Under the pieces are notes generated by a model, which was not told where the DNA came from, ran no database searches, and saw only the letters and a program-made list of their open reading frames with translations. Below are positions 55,041-62,831 of a stretch of 64,000 nucleotides of DNA, piece by piece (positions within the stretch are counted from its first letter, which is position 1; every line of letters starts with the position of its first letter). The translations under genes were made by a program, and so were the position numbers. Source of the DNA: Rhodoferax sp. (GTDB lineage Bacteria > Pseudomonadota > Gammaproteobacteria > Burkholderiales > Burkholderiaceae_C); contig NZ_JAQTXM010000008.1 in NCBI RefSeq assembly GCF_028688795.1, forward strand, positions 62,001-126,000, given 5' to 3'.

Positions 55041-56515
55041 CAGCTACATCTTCAATAGCAAACCAAAACCCCGCAGCCAGCCCGGCGGTAGCCGCCGCCA
55101 AACACTCAACGAGTGTGGCTGAAGAGTTCATTCATGGCACGCACTGGGTGTCGCCGGCGCTGGTGAGCTTGGCGCTGGTGATGTGGTTGGCGGCCATGGG
55201 CGTTTTTCTGACGCATCCCCTGACAGAGTTACCGCTGTATTTCGCTCGGCGATACCTGGTGCTGGACGCCACCTCGCTGCTGTTCATCGTGGTCATCAAC
55301 ACCGTGTTTCTGGGCATTTGTGTGTACCTGTACTCGCGCGAGCGCCACACGCCAACGCTGGCCCGTGACATCCGCTCACGCGCCGCGCTGATGCTGCTGT
55401 TCATGGCCGTCATCAACATCGGTCTGATGGCCAACCACCTGGTGTTGCTGTGGGCGCTGATCGAGGTCAGTACCCTGTGCGCCGCGCCACTGGTGGCGCG
55501 CGGTGATGCCACCAACCCGCGCGCAGTGGCCTGGCGCTACATGCTGTACTCCGCCATGACACTGGCCATCACCTTTCTGGGCTTCATGGCACTGACCCAA
55601 TCGGCCCACTTGCGTGGTGTGGAGGTGAGTTTCATGGTGGACCGACTGGGCGAATCGCTCACCCGCGAGCCGGATGGCTGGCAGCGCCTGGGGCTATCGT
55701 TCATGCTGTTCGGGCTGGGCGGCAAACTGGGACTGGCGCCGCTGTATGGCTGGCTGCCTGAGACCTATGAGGCGGCGCCCACCACCACCAGCGCGCTGCT
55801 GGCATCCGTGCAGTTCAACGTCAGCGTGGTGGCGGTGTTTCGCATTCTTCAGATCTTTCATGGGTTTGAGGCCGGGTTTGTGTCGCAAGAACTGCTGGTC
55901 ATGGGCTACATCTCGCTGGTGGTGGCGGCGGTGCAGATCATGGCAAGCACCAACTACAAGCGCCTGATTGCCTACGCCTGCGTCAGCTCATCTGGCGTGA
56001 TTGCACTGGGACTGTCGGTGGGCAAGGCGGCGGCGTACGGCGTGGTGCTGTACATCGTGAGCAATGCGTTCGTGAAGTCGCTGCTTTTTCTCACCGCCGG
56101 GCGGATGCGCGCTGTCTATGGCACCAACGAGGTGGGGCCTTTGAGCGGTGTCATCCGCACCCTGCCGCTGGCCGGGTCGTTGTTCACCCTGGGCATTTTT
56201 GCGCTGCTGGGTTTTCCGCCGTTTGCCAGCTTTTTGGCCGAAATGTTGATCCTGTCCGGCATTGTGCAGGCCGGCAACCTGCTGGCTTTCACGCTGATGT
56301 GTGTGATGCTGACGGTGATTTTTGTCGCCACCGGGCGCACCGTGTTCCCCATGTTGTGGGGGGCGCCCAAGGTCACGGTCACGGCGCCACCGCAGTCCTG
56401 GGTCACGCTGTTGCCCAAACTGGGTTTTGTGGCCGTGCTGGTGATGCTGGGCACCTACACACCTGAACCATTGACTGACCTGCTGCGCGCCGTGGCCGTG
56501 TCGATTGGGGGTTGA
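55037..56515 (+). CDS. hyfF: Antiporter-like subunit (HyfF/NuoN type)
   Basis: 492-aa second antiporter-like subunit. Segments NHLVLLWALIEVSTLCAAPLV, GGKLGLAPLYGWLPETYEAAPT, KRLIAYACVSSSGVIALGLS and ASFLAEMLILSGIVQ are diagnostic. The N-terminal 40 residues are an unconserved soluble extension whose first codons (CAGCTACATCTTCAATAGCA) faintly resemble the dispersed repeat. The typical hyfD gene is absent from this operon. Confidence 0.9.
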   Translation: MTATSSIANQNPAASPAVAAAKHSTSVAEEFIHGTHWVSPALVSLALVMWLAAMGVFLTHPLTELPLYFARRYLVLDATSLLFIVVINTVFLGICVYLYSRERHTPTLARDIRSRAALMLLFMAVINIGLMANHLVLLWALIEVSTLCAAPLVARGDATNPRAVAWRYMLYSAMTLAITFLGFMALTQSAHLRGVEVSFMVDRLGESLTREPDGWQRLGLSFMLFGLGGKLGLAPLYGWLPETYEAAPTTTSALLASVQFNVSVVAVFRILQIFHGFEAGFVSQELLVMGYISLVVAAVQIMASTNYKRLIAYACVSSSGVIALGLSVGKAAAYGVVLYIVSNAFVKSLLFLTAGRMRAVYGTNEVGPLSGVIRTLPLAGSLFTLGIFALLGFPPFASFLAEMLILSGIVQAGNLLAFTLMCVMLTVIFVATGRTVFPMLWGAPKVTVTAPPQSWVTLLPKLGFVAVLVMLGTYTPEPLTDLLRAVAVSIGG

Positions 56516-56519
56516 GTTG

Positions 56520-58148
56520 ATGACTAACGCCGTGACCCTCGCCCTGCCCCAGAATGTGAACGCCACCCCTGCAACAAGCCTGGCGCCGCCCGCCAACCAT
56601 TTGCAGCCACTGGCGCACTGTGACCTGAGTGCGCAAGAAACGCTCTCACTTTCAGAGCTACTTACGCAAATAGCAAAAGGGCTAGAGGCTAATTTCTTAT
56701 TAATTTCTCTGTTTGGCCGCAAGGCCCTGCCTGATGAACCCCCAGGTGTGATGGTGACGGCCGTGTTGTTGCCGCCCGGTCAGGCGCTGCAGGTACTGCG
56801 CGCCTATGCCGCACCGGGGCAAAACTACCCCAGTCTGACCGCCAGTTTCCCTGCTGCGCAAATTTTCGAGCGTGAACTTTGGGAGCAAACCGGCTTGGTG
56901 CCACAAGGCCACCCTTGGCTGAAACCCGTGCGTTTTGAAGGTGCACGACAGGGACTGATGGCTGATTACCCGTTTTTCAAGGTGCGTGGGGCTGAGGTGC
57001 ATGAAGTGGGTGTCGGCCCCATCCATGCCGGCGTGATCGAGCCGGGGCACTTTCGCTTCATGTGCCATGGCGAGCAGGTGCACCATCTGGAAATTCAGCT
57101 CGGCTACCAGCACCGGGGGGTGGAAGCCCTGCTGCTGAAAAGATCGCCTGAGCGGCTCACGCCGCTGGTGGAGTCCATCGTGGGCGATTCGGTGCTGGCC
57201 TATGCCTGGGCCTTCAACAGCGCCCTGGAATATATGGCAAATCAGACTGTAGCCATCACAACCATTGCGTCACGTGCTATCGGTTTAGAGCTTGAGCGCC
57301 TCGCCATGCACTTGGGCACATTGAACGGCCTTGCCACCGACATGGCCTACCTGCAGCCCGCCGCCACCTACGGGCGGCTGCGCACCGCCATCATCAATGC
57401 CAGCCAACGCGTCTGCGGCAACCGCTTTGGCCGTGGCTGGATTCGCCCGGGTGCGGCGGCGCCGATTGGAGATGAACTGCGCCAGGACTTGCTCGCCACG
57501 CTGCGCGCGTTTCTTCCTGATTTTGTGCAGGTTAACGCCTTGATTTGCAGCAGCCGCAGCGCACAAGCCCGGCTTCGTGGCGTGGGCACGGTCAGCGCCC
57601 AAGCAGCTCGTGATTTGGGCTTGACCGGTGTGGTGGCGCGTGCCAGCGGCCTGGGGCTGGACTTGCGCCACGCGCTGGCCGGCAACCTGTATGGTCATTA
57701 CCCAGTTCAGCCAGTGCAACCGATACAACAGCCCATGCAGCCGCGCAAACCAGCGGAGCAAGCCAGTGGCGACTGCTGGGCGCGCATGAGCCAACGCATG
57801 CTGGAAGCTGAGGCCAGCACACAATGGCTAATCGACCTGCTGGCCGACACGGCGCTGAACCTCAAGGACACCCCGCCACCGTTCCCACAGCAAGGTGGGT
57901 CGGCCGGCACCGTAAGCTGGGCGCTGCAGCCAAACACGCTGTGCGTGTCACTGGTCGAAGGCGTACGTGGCCCGGTGATGGTGGCACTGGAAACCGATGC
58001 CGCAGGCCAGCTGATCCACGCCAAGGTGCAAGACCCCTCAGCCGCCAACTGGTTCGGCCTGGCGTTTTCGCTGCGCAATCAGCAAATTTCAGACTTCCCC
58101 ATTTGCAACAAGAGTTTTGACCTCTCATATTGCGGCAACGACCTGTAA
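56520..58148 (+). CDS. HycE/HyfG-like 'large subunit' lacking NiFe ligands (Ehr type)
   Basis: 542-aa protein with an N-terminal NuoC-like region (about 30-140) and a NuoD/hydrogenase large-subunit region (from HEVGVGPIHAGVIEPGHFRF). In true group 4 hydrogenases two CxxC motifs bind NiFe. Here the first site reads VESIVGDSVLAYAWAF and the end reads DFPICNKSFDLSYCGNDL; neither has CxxC. So it cannot hold a standard NiFe centre; it fits the Ehr class. Two dispersed-repeat copies lie in frame (about residues 44-62 and 240-257). ATG 56520 is preferred to an upstream TTG. A Gln/Pro-rich loop (PVQPVQPIQQPMQPRK) is unusual. Confidence 0.88.
   Translation: MTNAVTLALPQNVNATPATSLAPPANHLQPLAHCDLSAQETLSLSELLTQIAKGLEANFLLISLFGRKALPDEPPGVMVTAVLLPPGQALQVLRAYAAPGQNYPSLTASFPAAQIFERELWEQTGLVPQGHPWLKPVRFEGARQGLMADYPFFKVRGAEVHEVGVGPIHAGVIEPGHFRFMCHGEQVHHLEIQLGYQHRGVEALLLKRSPERLTPLVESIVGDSVLAYAWAFNSALEYMANQTVAITTIASRAIGLELERLAMHLGTLNGLATDMAYLQPAATYGRLRTAIINASQRVCGNRFGRGWIRPGAAAPIGDELRQDLLATLRAFLPDFVQVNALICSSRSAQARLRGVGTVSAQAARDLGLTGVVARASGLGLDLRHALAGNLYGHYPVQPVQPIQQPMQPRKPAEQASGDCWARMSQRMLEAEASTQWLIDLLADTALNLKDTPPPFPQQGGSAGTVSWALQPNTLCVSLVEGVRGPVMVALETDAAGQLIHAKVQDPSAANWFGLAFSLRNQQISDFPICNKSFDLSYCGNDL
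56652..56706 (+). repeat. Dispersed repeat copy 9 (N-terminal part of the hyfG-like gene)
   Basis: TTCAGAGCTACTTACGCAAA, TAGCAAAAGGGCTAGAGGCT, AATTTCTTATTAATT. The half AAAGGGCTAGAGGCTAATTT is nearly consensus. Translated as SELLTQIAKGLEANFLLIS. Confidence 0.75.
57241..57286. repeat. Dispersed repeat copy 10 (central part of the hyfG-like gene)
   Basis: ATCAGACTGTAGCCATCACA, ACCATTGCGTCACGTGCTAT, CGGTTT. Reverse orientation relative to copy 9, more diverged. Translated as NQTVAITTIASRAIGL. Confidence 0.5.
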
Positions 58149-58199
58149 GACTGAAAGCCCGTACGACCAACTCACCCTTACCTCACCCCCACCTCACCC

Positions 58200-58964
58200 A
58201 TGTTCAAAAGCATCGCCGTCCGCAAGTCTCAGGGCACGCAGTACATCCCTGACCTGTATGCCGCCCAGCCGGGTGGTTTTCGTGGCAAGCCGGTGATTGC
58301 GCAGACCGCTTGCACGCCAGGTTGCGTTGCCTGCGCCGAGGTCTGCCCATCAAATGCAGTGGCGCTCAACATCGCTGGCGCAGACCCGGTGGCCATCGAC
58401 CTGGGGCGCTGCGTGATATGCGGCGACTGTGCGTCCGTGTGCCCCAGTCAGAAACTCAGCTTTAACAACGACGTCAAACTGAGCACCACCACCCGCGAAG
58501 CCTTGGTGGTGACAGCGGCTCGCCCCAACATCGACCCGATTCAGGTGTCCGACGCCCTGAAAAAACGCTTTGGCCGCTCCCTGAAACTGCGCTCGGTCTC
58601 GGCCGGCGGTTGCAACGGCTGCGAGATGGAGGTCAACGCCTGGGGCAATGTGAACTTTGACATCGGCCGCTACGGCATCGACATGGTCGCCAGCCCGCGC
58701 CATGCCGACGGCATCGTGCTGACAGGTGTGCTCAACCGCAACATGATGGCCGCCCTGCAAATCGCCTGGGATGCCATCCCTGAACCCAAACTGGTGATTG
58801 CCGTGGGCGCCTGCGCAATTTCTGGTGGCGTGTTTGCCGAAAGTAACGCGCTACAGCGAGAGTTTCTGGACAACTACCCGCCCAGTCTTTTCGTACCCGG
58901 CTGCCCGGCACACCCGCTCACCTTCATCAGCGGCATCATGGATTTGTTGGGGATTGCGGCGTAA
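58200..58964 (+). CDS. hyfI: NuoB-like small subunit fused to a 2[4Fe-4S] ferredoxin (HyfI type)
   Basis: 254-aa electron-transfer subunit. Residues about 35-90 form a two-cluster ferredoxin: ACTPGCVACAEVCPSNAV and RCVICGDCASVCPSQKL. The rest is NuoB/HycG-like, with the proximal [4Fe-4S] ligands in GGCNGCEMEVNAWGN, VGACAISGGVF and VPGCPAHPLT. In E. coli these are separate HycF/HyfH and HycG/HyfI. Last gene of the plus-strand Ehr operon; 51 bases follow the previous gene. Confidence 0.9.
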   Translation: MFKSIAVRKSQGTQYIPDLYAAQPGGFRGKPVIAQTACTPGCVACAEVCPSNAVALNIAGADPVAIDLGRCVICGDCASVCPSQKLSFNNDVKLSTTTREALVVTAARPNIDPIQVSDALKKRFGRSLKLRSVSAGGCNGCEMEVNAWGNVNFDIGRYGIDMVASPRHADGIVLTGVLNRNMMAALQIAWDAIPEPKLVIAVGACAISGGVFAESNALQREFLDNYPPSLFVPGCPAHPLTFISGIMDLLGIAA

Positions 58965-58981
58965 ATTGCAATTGCGAGCCC

Positions 58982-59137
58982 GTGCCTTTGCCAGAGATAC
59001 TGGGGTGGCTGCGCAAGATGCAGGCGGATAACGAGATTGACGGTGTCATCGTCGATCTCGCTGCGCAACGTGACGGAAAATGTCATGAGGTAGCACTGGA
59101 AGAATTCGGAGGTGCCAGTTCAGTTGAAACCGCTTAA
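58982..59137 (+). pseudogene. Possible gene remnant (51 codons)
   Basis: An open frame from a GTG reads VPLPEILGWLRKMQADNEID, then GVIVDLAAQRDGKCHEVALE and a short tail, with protein-like codon use. The frame is also open upstream into the end of hyfI, with no start or ribosome-binding site. It may be the 3' remnant of a lost gene. I do not recognise the family. Confidence 0.3.
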
Positions 59138-59154
59138 CCGGCTACTTTTTGGGC

Positions 59155-59176
59155 AGCTGAACAGCTGTTTTTTTCT
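59155..59176 (+). terminator. Possible terminator after the plus-strand Ehr operon
   Basis: CAGCT-GAAC-AGCTG forms a short stem followed by seven or more T residues. It lies about 190 bases beyond the hyfI stop, so it could end that operon's transcript. Confidence 0.4.
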
Positions 59177-59353
59177 TCATCAGTGCGCGTCGAGACAGCC
59201 TGCAATTTTTCACGTCGATCGGCGAAGTCAATTATTTCCGCTGAGACTCTGCGACTTGCCACGGTTTCATTCACCTTGGGCCATGGCTTTTGTCGTCTGC
59301 TGAACAGTTCGAGACAAGGACCGGACGGTCAGTTCGAAGTTCTACCGATATGG

Positions 59354-59644
59354 TCAAACGGCGAGTGTGTAGACCTTTGCATCTGCCCGCTCAGCAAGGT
59401 TGTGCCCCGCCAAAGCGGCATCCCATTCGGAGCCCATCGCACCTACAACTGGAATCAAACCAGCAGTCATTGAAGCGACTTCTTCCACTGCTGCATCCAT
59501 CTCGTTCACCATCTCGCGCGTCTCCAGTAACAGCCGAGCAATCATAGACCCGCCCGAATCAATCACAACAAGGTAACGCACAGGCCTGCGATGAAGGGTC
59601 CGTATGTGCGATTGAGGTGATTCGATACCATAAGTTTGACTCAT
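59354..59644 (-). CDS. Small conserved-looking hypothetical protein
   Basis: 96 aa: RPVRYLVVIDSGGSMIARLL, then LETREMVNEMDAAVEEVASM and EWDAALAGHNLAERADAKVY. The regular beta-strand/helix pattern and the Ile-Asp-Ser-Gly-Gly start resemble small hypothetical proteins I recall from Comamonadaceae, of unknown function. ATG at 59644; no ribosome-binding site is obvious. It faces the Ehr plus operon and is not part of either operon. Confidence 0.55.
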   Translation of the reverse strand: MSQTYGIESPQSHIRTLHRRPVRYLVVIDSGGSMIARLLLETREMVNEMDAAVEEVASMTAGLIPVVGAMGSEWDAALAGHNLAERADAKVYTLAV

Positions 59645-59994
59645 CCGAAAATAATACTACCAATTCATTTAGCATGACAAGTCCTTAGTGAATTGCATGA
59701 TGGCGGCGGGGTTTCTTGAGACGCGTGGCAACAACCATGTGGCGCACCCTGCGATCACGGAGCAAGCAATTGCGCTAGTCTGCTTGCTCGCTATCGCGGG
59801 CAATTCACGACCCTCCATTAGTTTCGAAAAGAAGTGTCGGAAAAGTTGACAGGGCAACAGATAATTTTCCATCGACAAACTGAAATTTTTCATAACTTAT
59901 TGATTATTATCACTATTTCATGACAAAAATAAATTGGCCTGGATTTTGCTTTGGTTTCTACATCTTCAATTCATTTATCTTTGAGTCCAATCAA
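59645..59994. other. 350-bp spacer upstream of the PEP-CTERM gene
   Basis: AT-rich near 59880-59990 and including an FNR-like box (59900-59913). Open frames on both strands (for example 59669-59893 on the minus strand) show no recognisable protein features. Probably a promoter region plus decayed sequence. Confidence 0.5.
59900..59913 (+). promoter_or_regulatory. FNR-like box upstream of the PEP-CTERM gene
   Basis: TTGAT-TATT-ATCAC matches the FNR consensus at 9 of 10 positions, 82 bases before the start codon. The surroundings are AT-rich, which raises the chance of a random match. Confidence 0.3.
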
Positions 59995-60579
59995 ATGAAA
60001 CTTAACCACATTCTTTCAGCCTTAGCCTTGACCCTTGGCTTTGCATCTGGCGCCAGTGCCGGGTTGGTTGGCGTCAAATCCGTTCAGATCAACAATGCCG
60101 CGGCATCGGACGGATGGCTGCAGGTTGCAGAATTCAGGGCTTTCAATGGGGCAAACGTCAATGTGGCTGCGAGCGCCAATGGTGGCGTGGCTACAGACAC
60201 CGGGGTATACACCGGTGGCTTGGCGGTTGCGGCCAAAGCAATTGATGGCAGCACCTTGGGCAGTTATCCCAGCATTTTCCATTCTGATTCGCTCAGCCCT
60301 ACGGAGACGCTAACCATTACGTTCAGCACTGTGCAGGAACTGTTGTCTTTCAATATTTTCGGGCGCACCGACTGCTGCAGCTTTCGTGATATCTACGACA
60401 TCTCGTTTAAGGATTCGAATGGCGTCACGCTTCAGTTTATTGATAACCTAAGTGCGAACAATCAAAGCCACTCAGCCTCAGTCACACTGAACAACACCCG
60501 CCAAGAAGTCCCAGAGCCTACTTCGCTCGCCCTGCTTGGACTTGGACTTGTTGGCTTGGTGGCCGCTCGCCGCAAGTAA
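59995..60579 (+). CDS. PEP-CTERM sorting-domain protein
   Basis: 194-aa exported protein: signal peptide (MKLNHILSALALTLGFASGA), a beta-rich domain resembling discoidin/F5-8 type C (SDGWLQVAEFRAFNGANVNV, AIDGSTLGSYPSIFHSD, FNIFGRTDCCSFRDIYDISF), and a C-terminal PEP-CTERM tail: VPEPTSLALLGLGLVGLVAA then RRK. PEP-CTERM proteins are sorted by EpsH-type exosortases and often belong to extracellular matrices; no exosortase gene is here. The ATG at 59995 begins the signal peptide; a longer frame from 59920 lacks sense. A strong terminator follows. Confidence 0.9.
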   Translation: MKLNHILSALALTLGFASGASAGLVGVKSVQINNAAASDGWLQVAEFRAFNGANVNVAASANGGVATDTGVYTGGLAVAAKAIDGSTLGSYPSIFHSDSLSPTETLTITFSTVQELLSFNIFGRTDCCSFRDIYDISFKDSNGVTLQFIDNLSANNQSHSASVTLNNTRQEVPEPTSLALLGLGLVGLVAARRK

Positions 60580-60595
60580 TTTCAGCGTATGCACT

Positions 60596-60621
60596 AAAAA
60601 CCCCGCTTTGGCGGGGTTTTT
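60596..60621 (+). terminator. Rho-independent terminator after the PEP-CTERM gene
   Basis: AAAAACCCCGC-TTTG-GCGGGGTTTTT, a perfect stem with a T-tract. Also flanks the 3' end of the convergent minus-strand Ehr operon (stop at 60729) and could serve both directions. Confidence 0.85.
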
Positions 60622-60728
60622 AGCTTCAGTTCATCGGCGCAGGATTAACCTCCTCGACAGGACACCTCCGATTCACAAAAACTGCTATAAAAGACTCGTT
60701 TTATCTCTCAGGACCTCCGTCGGCTCGA

Positions 60729-61247
60729 CTACACCACCCGCCGCCGCACCGCCTTCAGAATGCCACGCAAAATGGCCAGCGGTGGTGGAGGGCAACCAGA
60801 GATGACTTCATCCACCGGAATGACGTTTGACACACGCCCGCAGGTGGCGTAGCTCTCACCAAAAATGCCACCGTCACACGCGCAGTCGCCTACTGCGACC
60901 ACCAGCTTGGGTTCCGGCGTGGCCTCAAATGTGCGCCTCAAGGCAGTTTCCATGTTGCGCGAGACCGGGCCGGTCACCAATAACATGTCGGCATGGCGCG
61001 GGCTGGCGACAAACTTGATGCCCAGACCTTCCAGGTTGTAGTAAGGGTTGCCGAGTGCGTTGATTTCAAGCTCGCAGCCATTGCAGGAGCCTGCATCCAC
61101 CTCGCGAATGGTCAGGGCCTGGCCCAAAATGTCCAGCAACTCGGCTTGAATACGCGCGGCCTCTACCTGCGCCGCCTCACCAATGTCAGGCGCGGGCTCC
61201 GTGCACACACCGGTCTTGACGATCTGATGAACAACTTTCCAAATCAT
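60729..61247 (-). CDS. NuoB-like small subunit of the second Ehr operon
   Basis: 172-aa electron-transfer subunit with proximal [4Fe-4S] ligands in GSCNGCELEINALGN, VGDCACDGGIF and ISGCPPPPLAIL. Unlike the plus-strand HyfI it has no fused ferredoxin; its N-terminal 50 residues are a short helical region. Its start overlaps the large-subunit stop by 4 bases. Last gene of the minus-strand operon in this window. Paired with a NiFe-less large subunit. Confidence 0.88.
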   Translation of the reverse strand: MIWKVVHQIVKTGVCTEPAPDIGEAAQVEAARIQAELLDILGQALTIREVDAGSCNGCELEINALGNPYYNLEGLGIKFVASPRHADMLLVTGPVSRNMETALRRTFEATPEPKLVVAVGDCACDGGIFGESYATCGRVSNVIPVDEVISGCPPPPLAILRGILKAVRRRVV

Positions 61248-62827
61248 AGGTCTTGCCCCGAATAGCTCAGGTTGAACGACTTGTTGATGATGGGAAAGTC
61301 GGCCACGATGTTGTTCATGATGGCGTGCTCCAGCACCGGCCAGTTTTGCCAGGAGGGGTCATGCAGGTGGCAACGCTGAATTCGGTGGTTTTGATCTTCG
61401 CCCCCCAGTTCCAGGGCCACAAACAATTCACCACGCCAGCCTTCAACCCAACCGGCACCGCGGCTGGGCTTTTTCGGCAAGGCAAGCGGCGCGTGAATGT
61501 CGCCCACCGGCAGGTCGCGCAGCATGAGCCGGATCAAGCGCAAGGACTCAAACACTTCGTCAAAACGCACCAACACCCGTGCTGAGACATCGCCATTGTG
61601 GTGGGTCGCCATGGCCACGGTCAGCGTGTCATAGGGCACAAACGGGTGGTCACAGCGCACATCCCAGGTTTGGCTGCTGGCGCGCCCGGCCAGGCCAGTC
61701 AGGCCCAAACGCGAGGCCAGTTCGGGCAGCACACGCCCGGTGGTCATCAAACGGTCTTGCAAGCCGGCATGGGATTCAAAGATGTCAAAAAGCCTTCTAA
61801 CCTCAGTCTCGATCACATCACATTGGTTCGACAGCAGATCGCGTTGTGCACGGTCAAGATCACATGCCACACCGCCCGGCACGATGAGGTCCATCAACCA
61901 GCGGTGACCAAACACCTGCGCATGCAGACGCAGCCAGTCTTCCTTCAGCCTGGAGAACTGTGCCAGCGCAAAGGCAAACGCGGCGTCGTTGCCAATGGCG
62001 CCCAAATCTCCCAAGTGGTTGGCAATGCGCTCACGCTCCGCCAGCAAGGCGCGCAACCAGGCGGCCCGCGTCGGAATCACGCAGCCACAGGCCGACTCAA
62101 GCGCCATGCAATAAGCCCAGGCGTAGGCCACGGTGCTGTCCCCAGACACCCGTCCGGCCAAACGATGCGCCTCCATGGGCGGCAACTGGGTCATGCGCTG
62201 CTCGATGCCTTTGTGGGTGTAGCCCAGGCGCTGCTCCAGCCGCAGCACTTTTTCACCGACCACAGAAAACCTGAAATGACCCGGCTCGATGATGCCGGCG
62301 TGCACTGGGCCGACGGCGATCTCGTGCACGCCATCGCCATCCACATGCACAAATGGGTAGTTTTGCAACGCCGTCGGTGCCACTGCCGGCAGCTGTTGCG
62401 GGTTTTGTTGCAGCGGGAAATGGTCAACCGGCCAGGCGCCGTGGTTGAGCCACGGGCGCACATCTTGTGCACCCTGGGCCTGCACCCCTGACAAATCAGC
62501 GGCCGCTCGCTGCATGCGCGCTGCGGGCAAAAATATGGTGGAGATATCCGGGTAGACCAGCTGCCCGGCTTTTTCCATCAGAGGCAGGGACAACCAGAAA
62601 GTACCCTCCAGCGTGACATAGGCGGCGCACATGCAAGCCGGCTCTTGCGCCAAATCGTCATGCCCGCCCTGGCCCATCGGCCCGGCCCAAAGCGCCAGCA
62701 GGCGGCCACCTTCGTCACGCACGGCGGTGGCAACACTTTGCCATTGTTGCGGCGTCACCAGAGCGTGCCAGATCGGCACGGGCGCGGGCAATGCATCAAA
62801 TTCAAGGTCAAGTCCGGGAATTTGCAT
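61244..62827 (-). CDS. HycE/HyfG-like 'large subunit' lacking NiFe ligands, second copy (Ehr type)
   Basis: 527-aa paralogue of the 56520-58148 product. N-terminal NuoC-like region, then VHEIAVGPVHAGIIEPGHFRF and the rest of the large-subunit fold. At the first ligand site it reads GRVSGDSTVAYAWAYCMALE, and it ends DFPIINKSFNLSYSGQDL, so all four NiFe cysteines are absent, even more completely than in the first copy. The shared signatures GDSxxAYAWA and NKSFxLSYxGxDL suggest a functional site conserved in place of NiFe. It follows the antiporter subunit gene by 4 bases. Confidence 0.88.
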   Translation of the reverse strand: MQIPGLDLEFDALPAPVPIWHALVTPQQWQSVATAVRDEGGRLLALWAGPMGQGGHDDLAQEPACMCAAYVTLEGTFWLSLPLMEKAGQLVYPDISTIFLPAARMQRAAADLSGVQAQGAQDVRPWLNHGAWPVDHFPLQQNPQQLPAVAPTALQNYPFVHVDGDGVHEIAVGPVHAGIIEPGHFRFSVVGEKVLRLEQRLGYTHKGIEQRMTQLPPMEAHRLAGRVSGDSTVAYAWAYCMALESACGCVIPTRAAWLRALLAERERIANHLGDLGAIGNDAAFAFALAQFSRLKEDWLRLHAQVFGHRWLMDLIVPGGVACDLDRAQRDLLSNQCDVIETEVRRLFDIFESHAGLQDRLMTTGRVLPELASRLGLTGLAGRASSQTWDVRCDHPFVPYDTLTVAMATHHNGDVSARVLVRFDEVFESLRLIRLMLRDLPVGDIHAPLALPKKPSRGAGWVEGWRGELFVALELGGEDQNHRIQRCHLHDPSWQNWPVLEHAIMNNIVADFPIINKSFNLSYSGQDL

Positions 62828-62831
62828 GGTC

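Larger units (their letters stand above)
58965..59353. other. 389-bp region with gene debris between the Ehr operons
   Basis: Apart from a short open fragment (58982-59137) and a hairpin with T-tract (about 59155-59176) I see nothing protein-like. It has no clear promoter, and base composition is slightly lower in GC than the operon before it. Confidence 0.5.

Noticed and set aside
56520-58148. Calling this a functional [NiFe]-hydrogenase or formate hydrogenlyase large subunit
   Set aside because: Both CxxC NiFe-binding motifs are missing, as also in the second copy at 61244-62827.
59669-59893. 74-codon minus-strand open frame (and a plus-strand one at about 59698)
   Set aside because: Neither shows a recognisable family, start signal or codon pattern; overlapping frames on both strands point to chance.
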